DNA from: Diphasiastrum complanatum
Taxonomy: Eukaryota > Streptophyta > Lycopodiopsida > Lycopodiales > Lycopodiaceae
DNA: 64,000 bases
Direction: 5' to 3'
Assembly (NCBI GenBank): GCA_029204225.1
Contig: CM055112.1
Span: 30,870,788-30,934,787 of the forward strand
A program made the position numbers and the translations under genes. Below, piece after piece: positions 1-10,596 of the stretch (the stretch's first letter is position 1; each line of letters begins with the position of its first letter). The notes under the pieces were generated by a model. The model did no database searches. It had not been told where the DNA came from and saw nothing but the letters and a program-made list of their open reading frames with translations.

Positions 1-1478
1 ACATATCGAGAAGTTGTCCAGAGTCCAGAGGGAGAACACTGGAAGCAGGCAATGTCAGAGGAAATCGAGTCGATGAGGCGAAACGAGGCATGGACACTAG
101 AGCCACTGCCAGAAAACAGAAAGATTGTCAACTGCAAGTGGGTGTATAAAACGAAAATGAAATCAAATGGCACAGTTGGCCGTTACAAAGCAAGGCTTGT
201 CGCAAAGGGCTACACACAAAGATATGGTGCTGATTATTTCGACACATATTCGCCGATGGTCAAGATGACAAGCATACGACTACTCCTTGCATACGCTACA
301 CAACACACTCTGGAAATTCACCAGATTGATGTGAAGACAGCCTTTCTCCATGGAGATCTAGAGGAGGAATTCTTCATGAAGCAGCCTGAAGGATTTGAAG
401 ACCCCGACAATTGACAATATGTCTGTCGGTTGCAGAGATGCATCTGTGGTCTAAAACAGGCATCACGAGCTTGGTATAAGAAGCTCGATAGTCTTCTGAA
501 GTCTCTAGACTTCAATCCTACACAACCAGACTGTAATGTCTACATAAAAAGAGTAGGAAAAGAGTTTGTGATACTGACTATTTTCGTGGATGATTCCCTG
601 ATGATAGGAAATTCCTTGATGCTGATCAAAAACACCAAGAGTCAGATTTCTGAAAGTTATGAAATCACAGATCTAGGAGAAGCAACGAAATGCCTCGGGC
701 TGGAGATCAGAAGAGATCGAACAAAGGGCAAAATGCACTTGAGTCAGTCTGAATATGCCAGAAAGGTGCTAAAGTAGTATCACATGATGGACTGCAAAGA
801 AAAGGCCACACCAATGATAGCTGGAGCCAAGCAGACGAAGCAGGATTGCCCAAAAACGGAAGAGGAAGAACAAAAGATGGCTGGTATACCCTACCAAAAC
901 TTAATCGGTAGTCTGATGTACCTTACAATTTGTACCAAACCCAATCTAGCTTTCTCTGTTTACGCCTTAAGCCAATTCTCTTCCAATCCTGGCATGGCAC
1001 ATTGGCAAATGGCAAAACGAATCCTACAGTATCTGAAGAGTACCCAGAATATGGGATTAACCTACAGAGCTGAAAACGAAAGAAAAAGATTCGAGCTGCA
1101 CCACTACAACTTGGTAGCTCAATCTTCTTGCAGCTGAATACGTCGCAGCTTCAAAGGTGGCGAACGAGGTAGTGTGGTTACAGATGATGTTGGAGGCAAT
1201 CGGGATACCACAAGGAGGACCATTCACGATGATGATGGACTCTCAGAGTGCCATTTATCTGTCCCAGGATCCTGTCTTCCATTCAAAGACAAAACACATA
1301 CCTCTGAAGTACCATCACATTCGAAATTTAATCTCGAAAGGAGAGCTCCAGGTCCAGTACATAAAATCTGAAGACATGATTGCAGATCTACTCACGAAGC
1401 CGCTCAACAAGCCACTCTTCGCCAAGCAAAGAAAAGCAATTGGATTAAACATGCAAAGCTACAAGGTTCAAGAGGGAG
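1..1478 (+). pseudogene. copia pol: RT and RNase H, broken
   Basis: This is the C-terminal part of a copia polyprotein, which makes element cDNA and degrades the RNA template in cytoplasmic particles. The reading frame shows the RT start (NCKWVYKTK, YKARLVAKGY), the active-site block as FVDDSLMIGN, the LGLEI block and the RNase H start SLMYLT. It ends with the typical ADLLTKPL motif near 1380-1410. There are in-frame stops near 412 and 776. Between about 1080 and 1110 the middle of RNase H is missing: the segment that should carry the GYxDADWAGD and STSGY motifs has gone. The remaining AAEYVAAS block is in another frame. The open frame runs on into the LTR to 1750. The element cannot move by itself. 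Confidence 0.9.
1467..1478 (+). promoter_or_regulatory. polypurine tract of the copia element
   Basis: A purine-rich stretch ending in GAGGGAG lies directly before the TGTCAG start of the LTR, where plus-strand priming occurs in this class. Confidence 0.75.
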
Positions 1479-2226
1479 TGTCAGAAATGGTGAACTCCTG
1501 CAACTTTGCCACGACGCGAAAGTCAATGTGCCTTGACTCGAAGGTCGAACGATTCACGAAGATCAAACAATTCGCGAAAGTCAACGTGCCTCCAGGACAA
1601 ATGAGGGTCGAACAATTCGCGAACCATTCGCGAAAATCAAACATGCTACCAGGACCGCAAAACGAAAAGAAACGAAAAGAAACGAAAGGGAATCTTTCGC
1701 GCTGCCAGCTGGCAGCTCAATGGGCTTGGAGTCTTAAACTTCACGCCTAGCTGAAACAGGTAGCAACAACGGAGAGTAACTGGTTAGTTGATTAGCGTTA
1801 ACTACTCTTGTAATTCTCTATTTTAGCTGTCTTGTAAACTCCACACAGTGGAGACATAAAACAATTTTTTTTCTGGATCAAAATAGATACAGTGAGACAC
1901 AGAGAATGTGCGCGAGTAGAGCAGAAAAGAAAAAGACTGGAAATGAAACAGCTGTGCATGAAAGTCTGCCAACGAGCAGAACACAGTGAAAGAGCAGAGT
2001 GTCAGGCCGCCAACGAGCGAGACATTGACCATCTCGCTCTAGAAATTAAACTGATAATTTGATTGCTCTATTTCTGCATTTCCTTGCCTTCCGCTGTCTT
2101 GATTGCTAGAATGAAATCTGTTCTGTGATCTGTAGTCGCGTGTCTAGGTTCCTTTGAGCTTCCGCACAAAAGAAAATTCAAAGAAACAAAATCGTTCGCA
2201 ATACAAAAACAAGCCCGTTCGTGACA
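1479..2226 (+). repeat. 3' LTR of the copia element (748 bp)
   Basis: The LTR starts TGTCA and ends TGACA, a perfect 5-bp terminal inverted repeat with canonical TG...CA ends. The U3 part has three copies of the palindrome TTCGCGAA (1571-1578, 1616-1623, 1627-1634), which may be a promoter module. After 2226 LINE coding sequence starts at once. Confidence 0.88.
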
Positions 2227-3898
2227 TTTGATATTGGTCCCCGTCATCTTTTGATCAGCAGACTACGTCAACTTGGCTTTTCCGACTCTAATCTCGCGGC
2301 AGTGGTTCTTCTGTATGAGAGAGTTCTAGCACGTATTTGGCTGGGTACTGATTTGTCTTCCCCCATCCGTAGCATTGTTGGTGTCAAGCAAGGCTGTCCA
2401 CTGTCCCCTCCGCTATTTGCACTTTATATTGATGATCTTGAGCGCCTCATTCGTGAAGAATGTGGAGATGGTTTCCCGCTGGCTCGTTTGCTCATCCCCA
2501 TTCTGCTTTATGTTGATGACATTGTCCTACTTTCTCCCTCACCAGAACGGTTGCACTTACAGGTCTTACATCGGTTTTGTGCTGCTTGGGGTCTCTTTGT
2601 TAACTTAAAAAAGATGAAGATCATGATTTTCAACACCAATCGACAGAGCCTTCACAATTATCAATTCTTCTATGACGGCCAGGAAGTTGACATTGTTGCC
2701 TCTTATACTTACTTGGGAGTCCTGTTCACTGTGCTCCTTCTTGGTTTCCGCCAGGCTGCATTTGTGCACATTTCCTCCGGTCTTTCAGCATTGGTCCAGT
2801 TCAAGCGTGGTTGTACAATGAATTATATTTCTGATCCCGCTACTAGATGCCAGTTGTTTCACACACGGGTGGTTCCAGCAGTGATGTATGCCTCCGAGAT
2901 CTGGTTGCCAGGACTTTCTCTCCGGGACTGGGCAGGCATTTTCTGCATTCAGGCCACTATGTTGGGTCGCATGATACGTGCCAAGACGGGCACCCCTCAT
3001 GATATCCTATGTGCTGAGTTTGCTACTCCTCCGATCATCCTTGAGGGCTTTTTTCGCCTTATTCTTTTTCTTCACCAAATTCAACAGATTCGTGCATCTC
3101 ACCCGGATAGATACATAGTTGTTGCAGTTACTTCTTCACGTGTCCTAGTTGATTCCCATGCCAAGCTCTCCTGGTACCAGCAGGCATCTGATCTCTTACA
3201 ACATCTGGGCATCTCTATCATGAATCTTCCTCGTGTTACACATTCATATATGCAAGGCTATTTATTTCGTCGATATATGCAACAGACTTGGAGCTCCCTC
3301 TCACCTTCCCGCACTCGACTGACAGACACACTTCTTCTCTCTGGATCCTTCTGGTTTGCCATTGTTGCCTCTCTATCTCTCACAGCCCCTATCAGACGGC
3401 TTGCGCTATCGTTTTGGGTAGTTGCGCATTTTCTCTCATCAGCTTGCTATTGAGGCCGGTCATGCATGGGATATCCCCCGGGAGCGTCCCTTACGTCGCT
3501 TGTGCTCGTTGCAAGAGGTGGAAGATGAAGCCCATTTCCTCCTCAGATATCCGTTGTATTATGAGATACGGGGGAGGTATTATTGTCTTTTTCGCGATGG
3601 CCCGCATACACTTCGTAGTTTTGTCTCCTATCCTGATGCTCGTTGCTTGGGACTTCTTGTTCGTGAGATGCTTTATCTCCGTCAGTCTCATTCGCCCGTA
3701 CCAGATCACCTGGGGTTAGACTCCCAACAGCTGCTTCTAACTGGCTACTTTCGGACTCGCGCACATGCTGATGACTCCGACGATGAGATTCCTATCCTTG
3801 TGCCACCTCGGAAAAAGCCCAGATGTAGTCGCCACTTGCCTCCATCAGTGCCCACTGTACACTCCACTCAGCGGACACTTTACACTTACTTTTGCTGA
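2227..3898 (+). pseudogene. LINE ORF2, RT C-terminal half and tail
   Basis: This encodes the palm and thumb of a LINE reverse transcriptase, which copies element RNA at a nicked target. Visible blocks are PRHLLISRLRQLGF, GVKQGCPLSPPLFALYIDDL, the catalytic YVDDIVLLSP and YTYLGVLF. A thumb-like region follows, then a C-x2-C...H...C zinc motif that is degraded here (RRLCSLQEVEDEAHFLL) in front of YEIRGRYYCLFRD. No RNase H domain is seen. A frameshift near 3420-3450 moves the C-terminus into another frame (3422-3898). The tail has two PIP-box-like octamers, QLLLTGYF (3728-3751) and QRTLYTYF (3869-3892), the second just before the stop. The N-terminal endonuclease would lie beyond the copia insertion. 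Confidence 0.88.
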
Positions 3899-4111
3899 TA
3901 TGTACTTATACACTGTTCCAACTTCCAACCTATATACTAAAATAAACGCGCATTGGTACTTTTTCTGCTATACCTGGAACGGGTTGTGGGCTTATTTCAC
4001 TTATGCTTTGTTCTACTTTCATTTGTAGCTAGTTTATAGCATTTTACGGCCATGTCCTCCTATGGATGATCTTCCCACTGTTGCTTGTACATATTTTCTT
4101 TTTGGTCTTAT

Positions 4112-4125
4112 GCACCCATGGGTGC
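4112..4125 (+). promoter_or_regulatory. LINE-a 3'-end hairpin
   Basis: GCACCCATGGGTGC is a perfect inverted repeat near the LINE 3' end, 23 bp before the (CT)n tail. The same position in four other copies also holds a hairpin with a different stem sequence, so it probably serves as the RT recognition structure. Confidence 0.75.
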
Positions 4126-4147
4126 CCAAAAGACGTTAATAAAGCTT

Positions 4148-4148
<1 letters not shown>

Positions 4149-4221
<73 letters not shown>
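4149..4221 (+). repeat. (CT)n tail of LINE-a
   Basis: About 73 bp of pure CT follows AATAAAGCTTG. The next bases, CATATCGCAG, look like a 3' splice site in front of the TPR exon remnant, so the tract may once have been an intron pyrimidine tract. Confidence 0.95.
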
Positions 4222-4225
<4 letters not shown>

Positions 4226-4835
4226 CGCAGAAGTGTAAGACTATCTTTGGGGAAGTTCGATGAGTCTGAGCAGGACCTTACCACAGCCATACGCTTAGCT
4301 CCCAATGCATCAGTGCCTTTCCTCAATCGCGCAATTGCATATGAGTATGACTATGCTTGAAGATTTTGCCAATATATTGAAAGTGGACTAATTAAAAAAC
4401 GATACTGTTGCACTGCTCAGGCACTTGGGCGATATCAGGAAGCAATCCAGATGAGTATGCTGCATCATACAATCTAGGTAATGTGGATGTTCATGTAAAG
4501 GACTATCCTGTTGCATTGTTAACGTATGAGAGAGCATCCACGTTAGCTCCTGGTATTGCTGGATATCGATTGAAACAAGCTTTAGTTCTATTTCAAATAT
4601 GAGATAACGGAGTTGTAGCAGCAAAGCAAGATCAAATGCAACGAGGCAAAAGTTCCATTCAGAAGAGGGAATGCAAGGCACATTGAAGGAGCTAGAAGAG
4701 TTTTACCTAGCATTAGTGAGGAGCTTCTTTTTATAGACTGGAAAGGAGTCCTTCTGACGGGAATTATCTTTGGAGCTTTGCAATTGACTGGCCTTTGCAA
4801 CCTTCACATGCCATTATTGCCTAGATTCTGACTCC
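4222..4835 (+). pseudogene. remnant of a TPR-repeat host gene
   Basis: Three pieces read as tetratricopeptide repeats, which form helical protein-binding scaffolds. They are LGKFDESEQDLTTAIRLAPN (about 4250-4310), ALGRYQEAIQ (about 4423-4452) and a DEYAASYNLGNV...LTYERASTLAP stretch (about 4455-4560) ending in LKQALVLFQI. The pieces are in different frames. The first ends without a GT donor and the last meets a TGA near 4600. Beyond it, fragments read as a continuing C-terminus (ISEELLFIDWKGVLLTG, near 4715-4760). I infer exons of a plant TPR gene, possibly plastid-targeted by resemblance, now decayed or cut by the LINE upstream. A gene with further exons outside the window is less likely given the stops. 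Confidence 0.55.
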
Positions 4836-5053
4836 TGAATTCAGAGGATTCAAGCCTGTGACTTCAGCAACTCATTGAAAGGGAATCGGGCCACTTTCTC
4901 ACTCCTAGCCAGCTCTCCATCTGCATTGACACCACTCTCCGCTTCTTGCCAGCACCGTAGGTTCTGGAGAGGAAGAACCATCTGGAGCAGTTAGCACAGA
5001 TCTTGAGTCAAACATAGCAATCGAGTATTTCCAAAGCTCTGACGGGTTGGCCC

Positions 5054-5852
5054 TTGTCATACCTGCTCGCCTTGTCCCTGCTCGGATATGGAACCAGCTA
5101 CACCTTCGTCTACTCTCCCTCCTATCCTTCTATCCCTCCTCCATTTGTGCTATCTAAGGTCTCACCTCCAACTATTCCTCGCTCTATTCTACCGGAAGAC
5201 ATTCATTATCATGTTGGGCAGTTGTATGGACTATTTTCAGAAGTACAAGGAGAAAATGCAGCACTCAAATTGGAGGTTCAAAAATTGCGGGATGAGATCA
5301 GCCTGCTGCGAACTCTATTACCATCATCTACTACGGATCTTGCAGAAACTTCTAAGATTTCCAGCCTTGAGAAACAAGTAGAAGAGACGAAATCTTGGGC
5401 AGCACTGTTTAAAAAGGATAATGGTATAATAGATATGCCTACGAATATTTCAATCGACTCAAGATTAGAAAGCATGTTTTTGGAGCAAGAGAAAAGAGCC
5501 AAAAAAAGCCCTTAATATTAGAGTGAGAGGCATCCCAATTGCGGGAAAACCTCTTGAGGAAGCCAAGGATTTACTTTGCAATAAACTCTCACACTCAATT
5601 GAGGGATTTGAAACTGCTTGGAGAGGCAAGTATGATGAGAATGTTTTATTTATTAAATTTCGGTCTCTTGTACATCGTAATGTTGCCTTGAAACTTCGAG
5701 CCAAGCTGAAAGGGACTTTTATTTTTATGGATGATGATTTAACTCATACGGAATGGCTAGCAAGGAAAAAAATCATACAAGAAGCTAAGGAAAAAGGGCA
5801 ACGGGTGGTGTTTATTGACGGCAAACCACGATACTATGAGCACTCACCATAG
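5054..5852 (+). pseudogene. LINE-b ORF1 (RNA-binding protein)
   Basis: This matches the plan of L1-type ORF1 proteins, which trimerise and coat element RNA. A Pro/Ser-rich N-terminus is followed by a coiled coil (about 5200-5400, GQLYGLFSEVQGENAALKLE and repeats of L/E/K). Next come an RRM-like core beginning NIRVRGIPI (about 5515) and a C-terminal domain with FMDDDLTHTEWLARKK and GQRVVFIDGKPRYY. A frameshift at the A-run near 5501-5508 separates the coiled coil from the RRM part. The true start is uncertain; ATG 5088 (MEPATPSS) is in another frame. The frame ends at TAG 5850-5852, and ORF2 continues in the same frame. Confidence 0.78.
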
Positions 5853-7735
5853 GGACTTGGGGCTCCCGGGCATGGGAGCAGCCCGAGATCCCCTATGTCG
5901 CTTCGTATTGGCTTTTGGAATTGTAATGGCTTCCACTCTTCCTCTACTGCATGTGACTTGTAGTCCTATCTTGCTAGATATTTTACTACTAGCAGAGACT
6001 CATGAATCTCAATTTCCTCCTTTTCCTATGATGACAGATTTCTCTTGGCACTCAATTTTTAGACCATTCCTACGACGGAAGACCTCCAGAGGCTCAGGTG
6101 GGGTGGCATGCTTATACAGAGACCAGTATAGTCATACTTTGAAGCTGGTTAAGGAAGATCCGTACGCACGTTTTATATGGTTACAGTTAGTTGGGCATTC
6201 CCTAGGCTTGGCTAGAGATATCTTCCTGGCAGTATGTTATATTGCTCCTCAAAGTTCGACATTTGCAAACTATGGTGGGGACCCTTTTTAGGTTTTGTCA
6301 GAGGATATTTCTATCTTTTCTCCCCAGGGATATGTACTTTTGGCAAGTGACTTTAATGCACGCACGGCCACCAGACAGACGGAATTTCATGCGATGACGG
6401 ATTATCTCCAGCTTCATGCTTTGGATACAGGTCTTTAGCAGACATCTCATGATGAGGCTACCCCTTCTACTACATTTGGTGAGCAGCTACTCAGGATTTC
6501 TGAGGCACATTCCTTGGTCATTTTGAACGGTTTATCACAATGGCCAGATTCGGCAGCATTCACTTGTCATCCACATAGTGGCGGACATAGTGTGGTGGAT
6601 TAGTTCATTGGCTCACCTGCCTTGATTCCTCTCATTCACAGCTTTACTATACTCTCTCCTACCTTTGCTGATCACTCACTGCTCTTACTCTCTGTTGGCC
6701 AGACCTCTCCCCTTCCAATCATTCGACCCAAGACCGCTACACCTCACTTTTCTTTTCATACACATCTCATCCCACGCTACATAGTCGCGCTCAACTCTCT
6801 TTTGCAAGGTTTTCCCTTCTCCTCTCCTATTGAGCAACAGGCCAGCTCCTTGTCGCTCTCCCTTATACAAGCCGCCACCCAGGCTTTTCCCCCTAAGACA
6901 TATCCCACTCATCGAAAGACCTATAACCGATGGTATGATCATGATTGTCACACCTTACATAAGCAGGTGATATACGCCATGCATCACTCTCCTGATCTTT
7001 TAGTGCACGTACAAAAGCAATATCGTCATGTAGTTAATAAAAAGAAAAGAGACTCTCTAACAAGAGATGGTCAGAAACTTATAGACTCCCTTTTCTCTTC
7101 CTCCTCTCATTTCTGGAAAATCATTTCTAAGAAATCTTCCTTACTTTCACCTATTGATATTGACTCTTGGGTGGAGTATGCTACTTGCTTATACACTACA
7201 GATGCTCCACCTATCCCTATTACTCGACCTGCTACATTCTCTCTTTTTACCTCTGACCCAATTGAATTCGCGATTTGTAAAGCCCAATCCCGTAAGGCGA
7301 AGGACATCGACTCTCTTAACACGGACTTCCTGAAACCTGTCTCCCAGCTTCTCTCTCCTTACATTGCCCACACTTTTAACTTGGTTGTTACCTCGGGCTT
7401 CCCCACCAACTGGTGCACGAACCTTCTCCATCCCATTCTGAAGGCTGGCGATCCAATGAACGTGGATAACTATCGCACTCTCATGATCAGTCACACGATG
7501 GCAAAGCTTTATGGCTCAGTTCTACAGTCTATGGTTGGATCCCAGGCGGAATCAGATGAGCTATTTGCTCTTGGACAGGCTGGCTTTAGACCCGGATACT
7601 CTACTATTGATCATGCATTTGTCCTACGCTGCATCATAGAGGAGGCTCGACATCGGAGACAGAGAGTATACTGCTGCTTTGTGGATTAATATCATTATGG
7701 CTATCAGCGCCTTATATGAGAGGGTTTCAGCAGCT
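5853..7735 (+). pseudogene. LINE-b ORF2, endonuclease and partial RT
   Basis: ORF2 starts in the frame of ORF1, directly after the TAG: GGACTTGGGGCTCCCGGG, then an optional ATG at 5895 and LRIGFWNCNG. An AP-type endonuclease is visible: the Asn of WNCNG, the Glu of AETHES, SDFNA for the usual GDFNA, GGHSVVD and ADHSLLL. Then follow a linker and RT blocks YRTLMISH, LGQAGFRPGYST and VYCCFVD. Stops or shifts occur near 5970, 6291, 6438 and 6602. The RT palm with its catalytic aspartates is missing, so the copy is dead. Confidence 0.85.
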
Positions 7736-7766
7736 GATCGCCTTTTATCCAGAGCACAGTTGGAGC

Positions 7767-8313
7767 TCTAGGCTCTCTTATCCATGAACCTCAAGCACCC
7801 CTCAACCCTGACCTTTCCTATCGTTGACACATGGGCAATTCCATGCACAGTCGACGCTCGCCACTCGGCAGTACTCTACCACATAGGCAAACACGTAGGT
7901 TGACATGTGTCACTCATTCACTGGACCAAGTGTCCCAGTGAGCATATGACACGTGTCCTGTTTGACCGGTCAACCCTGACATGTGTCACTCATTCACTGG
8001 ACCAAATGTCCCAGTGAGCATATGGCAAGTGTCAGTTGACCAGACAACCCTCCTACTAAATAGGTGGTCAGTCCAGCCACTCCTAATTAATGACCCAGTA
8101 CCCTATAACAAAGCTCAGCATGCAACTTAGAGGCTCAGTAACATAGATAACCATTTTATTTACATTTCTTTTACAAGTGTCACCACAAGCCGGTGACCTA
8201 GCCATTTACAAATGTCACCACAGCCCGATGACTAAGCCATTTCTGTATTTACAAGAACTACATCTATAAGTAAAAACAGCAAACAACCAAGACAAGGAGT
8301 AAAACCAGTAACA
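7767..8313 (-). repeat. gypsy C 3' LTR, truncated, minus strand
   Basis: This is the inverted counterpart of the LTR at 13310-14032. On the minus strand it starts TGTTACTGG at 8313, right after the purine tract CTGAGGGGGGAAGGGA, and matches that LTR until GAGCCTAGAG at about 7767, where the last ~170 bp are lost. It contains a ~75-bp internal tandem repeat (about 7902-8050) built on GTGTCACTCATTCACTGGAC. Confidence 0.88.
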
Positions 8314-8353
8314 TCCCTTCCCCCCTCAGGTAACATCGTCAGCGATGGCAAAG

Positions 8354-9905
8354 CTAGGTAGGGTACTGTGCACGCAAACTGTGCGCGGTCTTCCAGATAG
8401 CATCAAAAAGAGGCCTGCCATGCCAAGCGACCAAGTACTCATGGATCAGACGGTTGTGTAAACACCTCTCCCGCCTATTCAATACCCTCGCTGGCCCATG
8501 GGTTACTTCTCCTTGCTCCTGGAATGCAAGCAAACCATCAGACAACAAGCTATCACCTTTATGTAAAACCCGTTTCAATCTAGAAACATGAAATACAGGA
8601 TGCACTTTACAAGTTTTAGGAAAATCTAACTTATAAGAAACATCACTGATTCTTTTAATAATTTTCCAGGGTCCACAATAACGTGGGGATAACTTGTAAC
8701 ATATGCCCGTCTTAAGGGTCTTACAGTCCTTGGGTACTTGGAGAAACACCATGTCTCACAAACTCTCTAGGCGTGCGATGCTGATCAGCGTAAGACTTAG
8801 CTCGATCCATCGCTTGCCTAATATTAACCTTCGCTAACTCAAGCATTTCATTCATTTGAGTTAGGAATAGCCACTTTATGAGGAATTCCTACCATAACGG
8901 GACTAGTTGGCTTAAAACCATAATTAAGCTCGAAAGGACTCATCTTAGTACTCACATTTTTCTTGTCATTGTAAGCAAACTGCAATAGTGGCAAGTACTT
9001 CTCCCACTGAGTTTGCTTATCCCCAACAAATGCCCTAAGCATATCCTCTGAGGTCTGGTTGACTCTCTCAGTTTGGCCATCTGTTTCAGGATGCTCCGTA
9101 CTACTCATTCTCAATTGGACTTCAAGTTTGGCCATAACTACAATCCAAAAGTTTCCAGTGAATCGAGTATCCTTGTTAGACACTATGGATGACGAATCAT
9201 GCTCTAACAGCGTACGAGGCAAGTTAGTGATAAAATCCATGGAGATACTCTCCCATCTTCCACCTGGCACACGTAGTGGGTGTAAAACTCTAGGAGTTTT
9301 AATCCTTTCAGCTTTATTGACCTGGCACTTCAAACAGTGCGTCACATAATGGTAAACATCTTTTTTCAATTTAGGCCACCAAAAGTTAGGTAAGATCAAC
9401 TCATAGGTCCTATCCACACCAGGATGACCTGCACTAGGGCTATCATGACATAAATGGACAATCTTCCTACGCAGCTCCTCACAAGCTAGAACGAGAAGTT
9501 TGCCATTTTTCTTAATCATACCATCTTCTACGGTATATTTAAGGTAAGTGTGAGCAAAGAGACCAAAACTCTCATCTTGAGATTCTACTTGCGCAAGATT
9601 TGCCTCTCTCACAATCCCTTGACAATGAGGATCCTCTTGCTGAGCTTGTCTAATCTCAGTAATCGGGTCATTTTCAATGACCACAAATGACATCTGATAC
9701 AAGATACGAGATAATGCATTAGCCACACGATTTTCGCACCTTTCTTGTACCGAATTTCCATGTGAAATTCTTGCATCAACTCAGCCCACCTTGCTTGCCG
9801 CCCTCTTAGGTCCAGCTGGTTACAGAAATATCTCAAAGTGTTATGGTCGGTGTACACATAGAATTCCGCACCATACAAATAATGCCTCCATGCAAGCCAT
9901 AAATA
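8354..9905 (-). pseudogene. gypsy C pol: RNase H end, integrase, chromodomain
   Basis: Read on the minus strand this is the 3' part of a chromovirus pol. RNase H ends with HYLYGAEFYVYTDHNTLRYF and the VANALSR block. Integrase follows with the HHCC zinc finger (HDSPSAGHPGVDRTYE ... HYVTHCLKCQ) and WESISMDFITNLPR. The catalytic core then loses the usual VVVDRFSK...ARLF segment and resumes at SNKDTRFTGNFW and TEHPETDGQTERVNQ. The C-terminal part (8354-8752) has CYKLSPRYCGPWKI and a divergent chromodomain around RRERCLHNRLIHEYLVAWHG. Chromodomains steer integration to marked chromatin. The integrase deletion and frame breaks make it inactive. Confidence 0.87.
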
Positions 9906-10120
9906 TATCCTGATCAAGCGCCATCAGTGTATGGTCTAATCTAATCCAAATATAGCGAGCATGCGCATATGTGTACAGGAGCTTGACCCAAGGTTGAAGA
10001 TGGTCTCTAAAGAGACATGCAACTCCTCCTGAACCTTGACCTATGGAGGCCCTCATCATCGTCCTATATGCTGAAACCCAACAAAAGCCCTCAACATCAA
10101 GAAGTCCCCTCTCAGGACTG
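9906..10120 (-). pseudogene. LINE endonuclease fragment
   Basis: On the minus strand this reads RASIGQGSGGVACLFRDHLQ and AHARYIWIRLDH...DQDIFMA, which aligns with the endonuclease of LINE-e (GRGSGGVACLYR, HARYIWIHITGQDIGLDRDL). It is fused without a gap to gypsy C RNase H at about 9905. The stretch 10121-10298 next to it has no recognisable content. Confidence 0.75.
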
Positions 10121-10296
10121 AGCAGGCTGGCAGATGGGCAGACGGGCTGGGCTAGCAGAGGGGGGGGCGTAGGGGCACTCCCCTTTTTCTTGGGCACCAT
10201 GCAAAAGGTGGACAGCAGGGTGGAGCGCTGGCCAGCAGCGATGGACAGCACGGTGGAGGATCAAGGGAGAGCCACCATCGCTACACCACCACCATC

Positions 10297-10298
<2 letters not shown>

Positions 10299-10350
<52 letters not shown>

Positions 10351-10385
10351 AGAAGAAGAAGAAGAAGAAGAAGAAGAAGAAGAAG
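10299..10385 (-). repeat. (TC)n/(TTC)n tail of LINE-c
   Basis: On the plus strand (AG)n runs 10299-10347 and (AGA)n runs to about 10385. Read on the LINE strand the tail is AATAAAGCTTC, then (TTC)n, then (TC)n. It is the same type of tail as the other copies, with a trinucleotide variant at its start. Confidence 0.93.
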
Positions 10386-10404
10386 CTTTATTAATGTCTT
10401 TTCC

Positions 10405-10418
10405 ATGCCAAAAAGCAT
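10405..10418 (-). promoter_or_regulatory. LINE-c 3'-end hairpin
   Basis: On the minus strand ATGCTTTTTGGCAT folds with a 5-bp stem (one T-G wobble) and a four-base loop, between GTCTTAT and GACATTAATAAAGC. It has the same position as in the other LINE copies. Confidence 0.72.
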
Positions 10419-10596
10419 ATAAGACCAATGAGAGTACATGTCAAGTATGTGGTAACCATGAGAGCGTATATAAATGTCTCCAAGAAAGAAAACTATGCAT
10501 TAAAGATGAACAATATAACTGTAAACTACAAACTGTCCATAAGTGGGAGCAAAAATAACTGCTAAGAATAGAGTCATATCATCTAGTACTGCTGCT

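Larger units (their letters stand above)
1..2226 (+). mobile_element. Ty1/copia LTR retrotransposon, 3' part
   Basis: The window opens inside a copia element: reverse transcriptase, RNase H, a short purine tract and a complete 3' LTR. The element ends exactly where LINE reverse-transcriptase sequence begins (from 2227), so it was inserted into that LINE. Its 5' part and the upstream target duplication lie outside the window, so the duplication cannot be checked here. Confidence 0.9.
2227..4221 (+). mobile_element. LINE-a, 3' part, with hairpin and (CT)n tail
   Basis: This is the downstream part of a non-LTR retrotransposon cut by the copia insertion. It holds the second half of ORF2, a 3' UTR of about 250 bp, a 14-bp hairpin, a short TTAATAAAGC-like stretch and a (CT)n tail in place of poly(A). 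The order RT, zinc-binding motif, acidic/basic tail, TGTAC, TCTTAT, hairpin, (CT)n is shared with four other copies in this window. Confidence 0.9.
4840..7735 (+). mobile_element. LINE-b, ORF1 plus ORF2 up to mid RT
   Basis: This is a second LINE of the same kind as LINE-e, with ORF1 (coiled coil and RNA-binding domain) and ORF2 (endonuclease and RT). It breaks after the RT motif VYCCFVD at 7689. About 46 bp more (YERV-like) remain after an internal deletion, and the element then stops at the edge of gypsy C sequence. No 3' end or tail is present. Its 5' edge next to the TPR remnant is only approximate. Confidence 0.85.
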
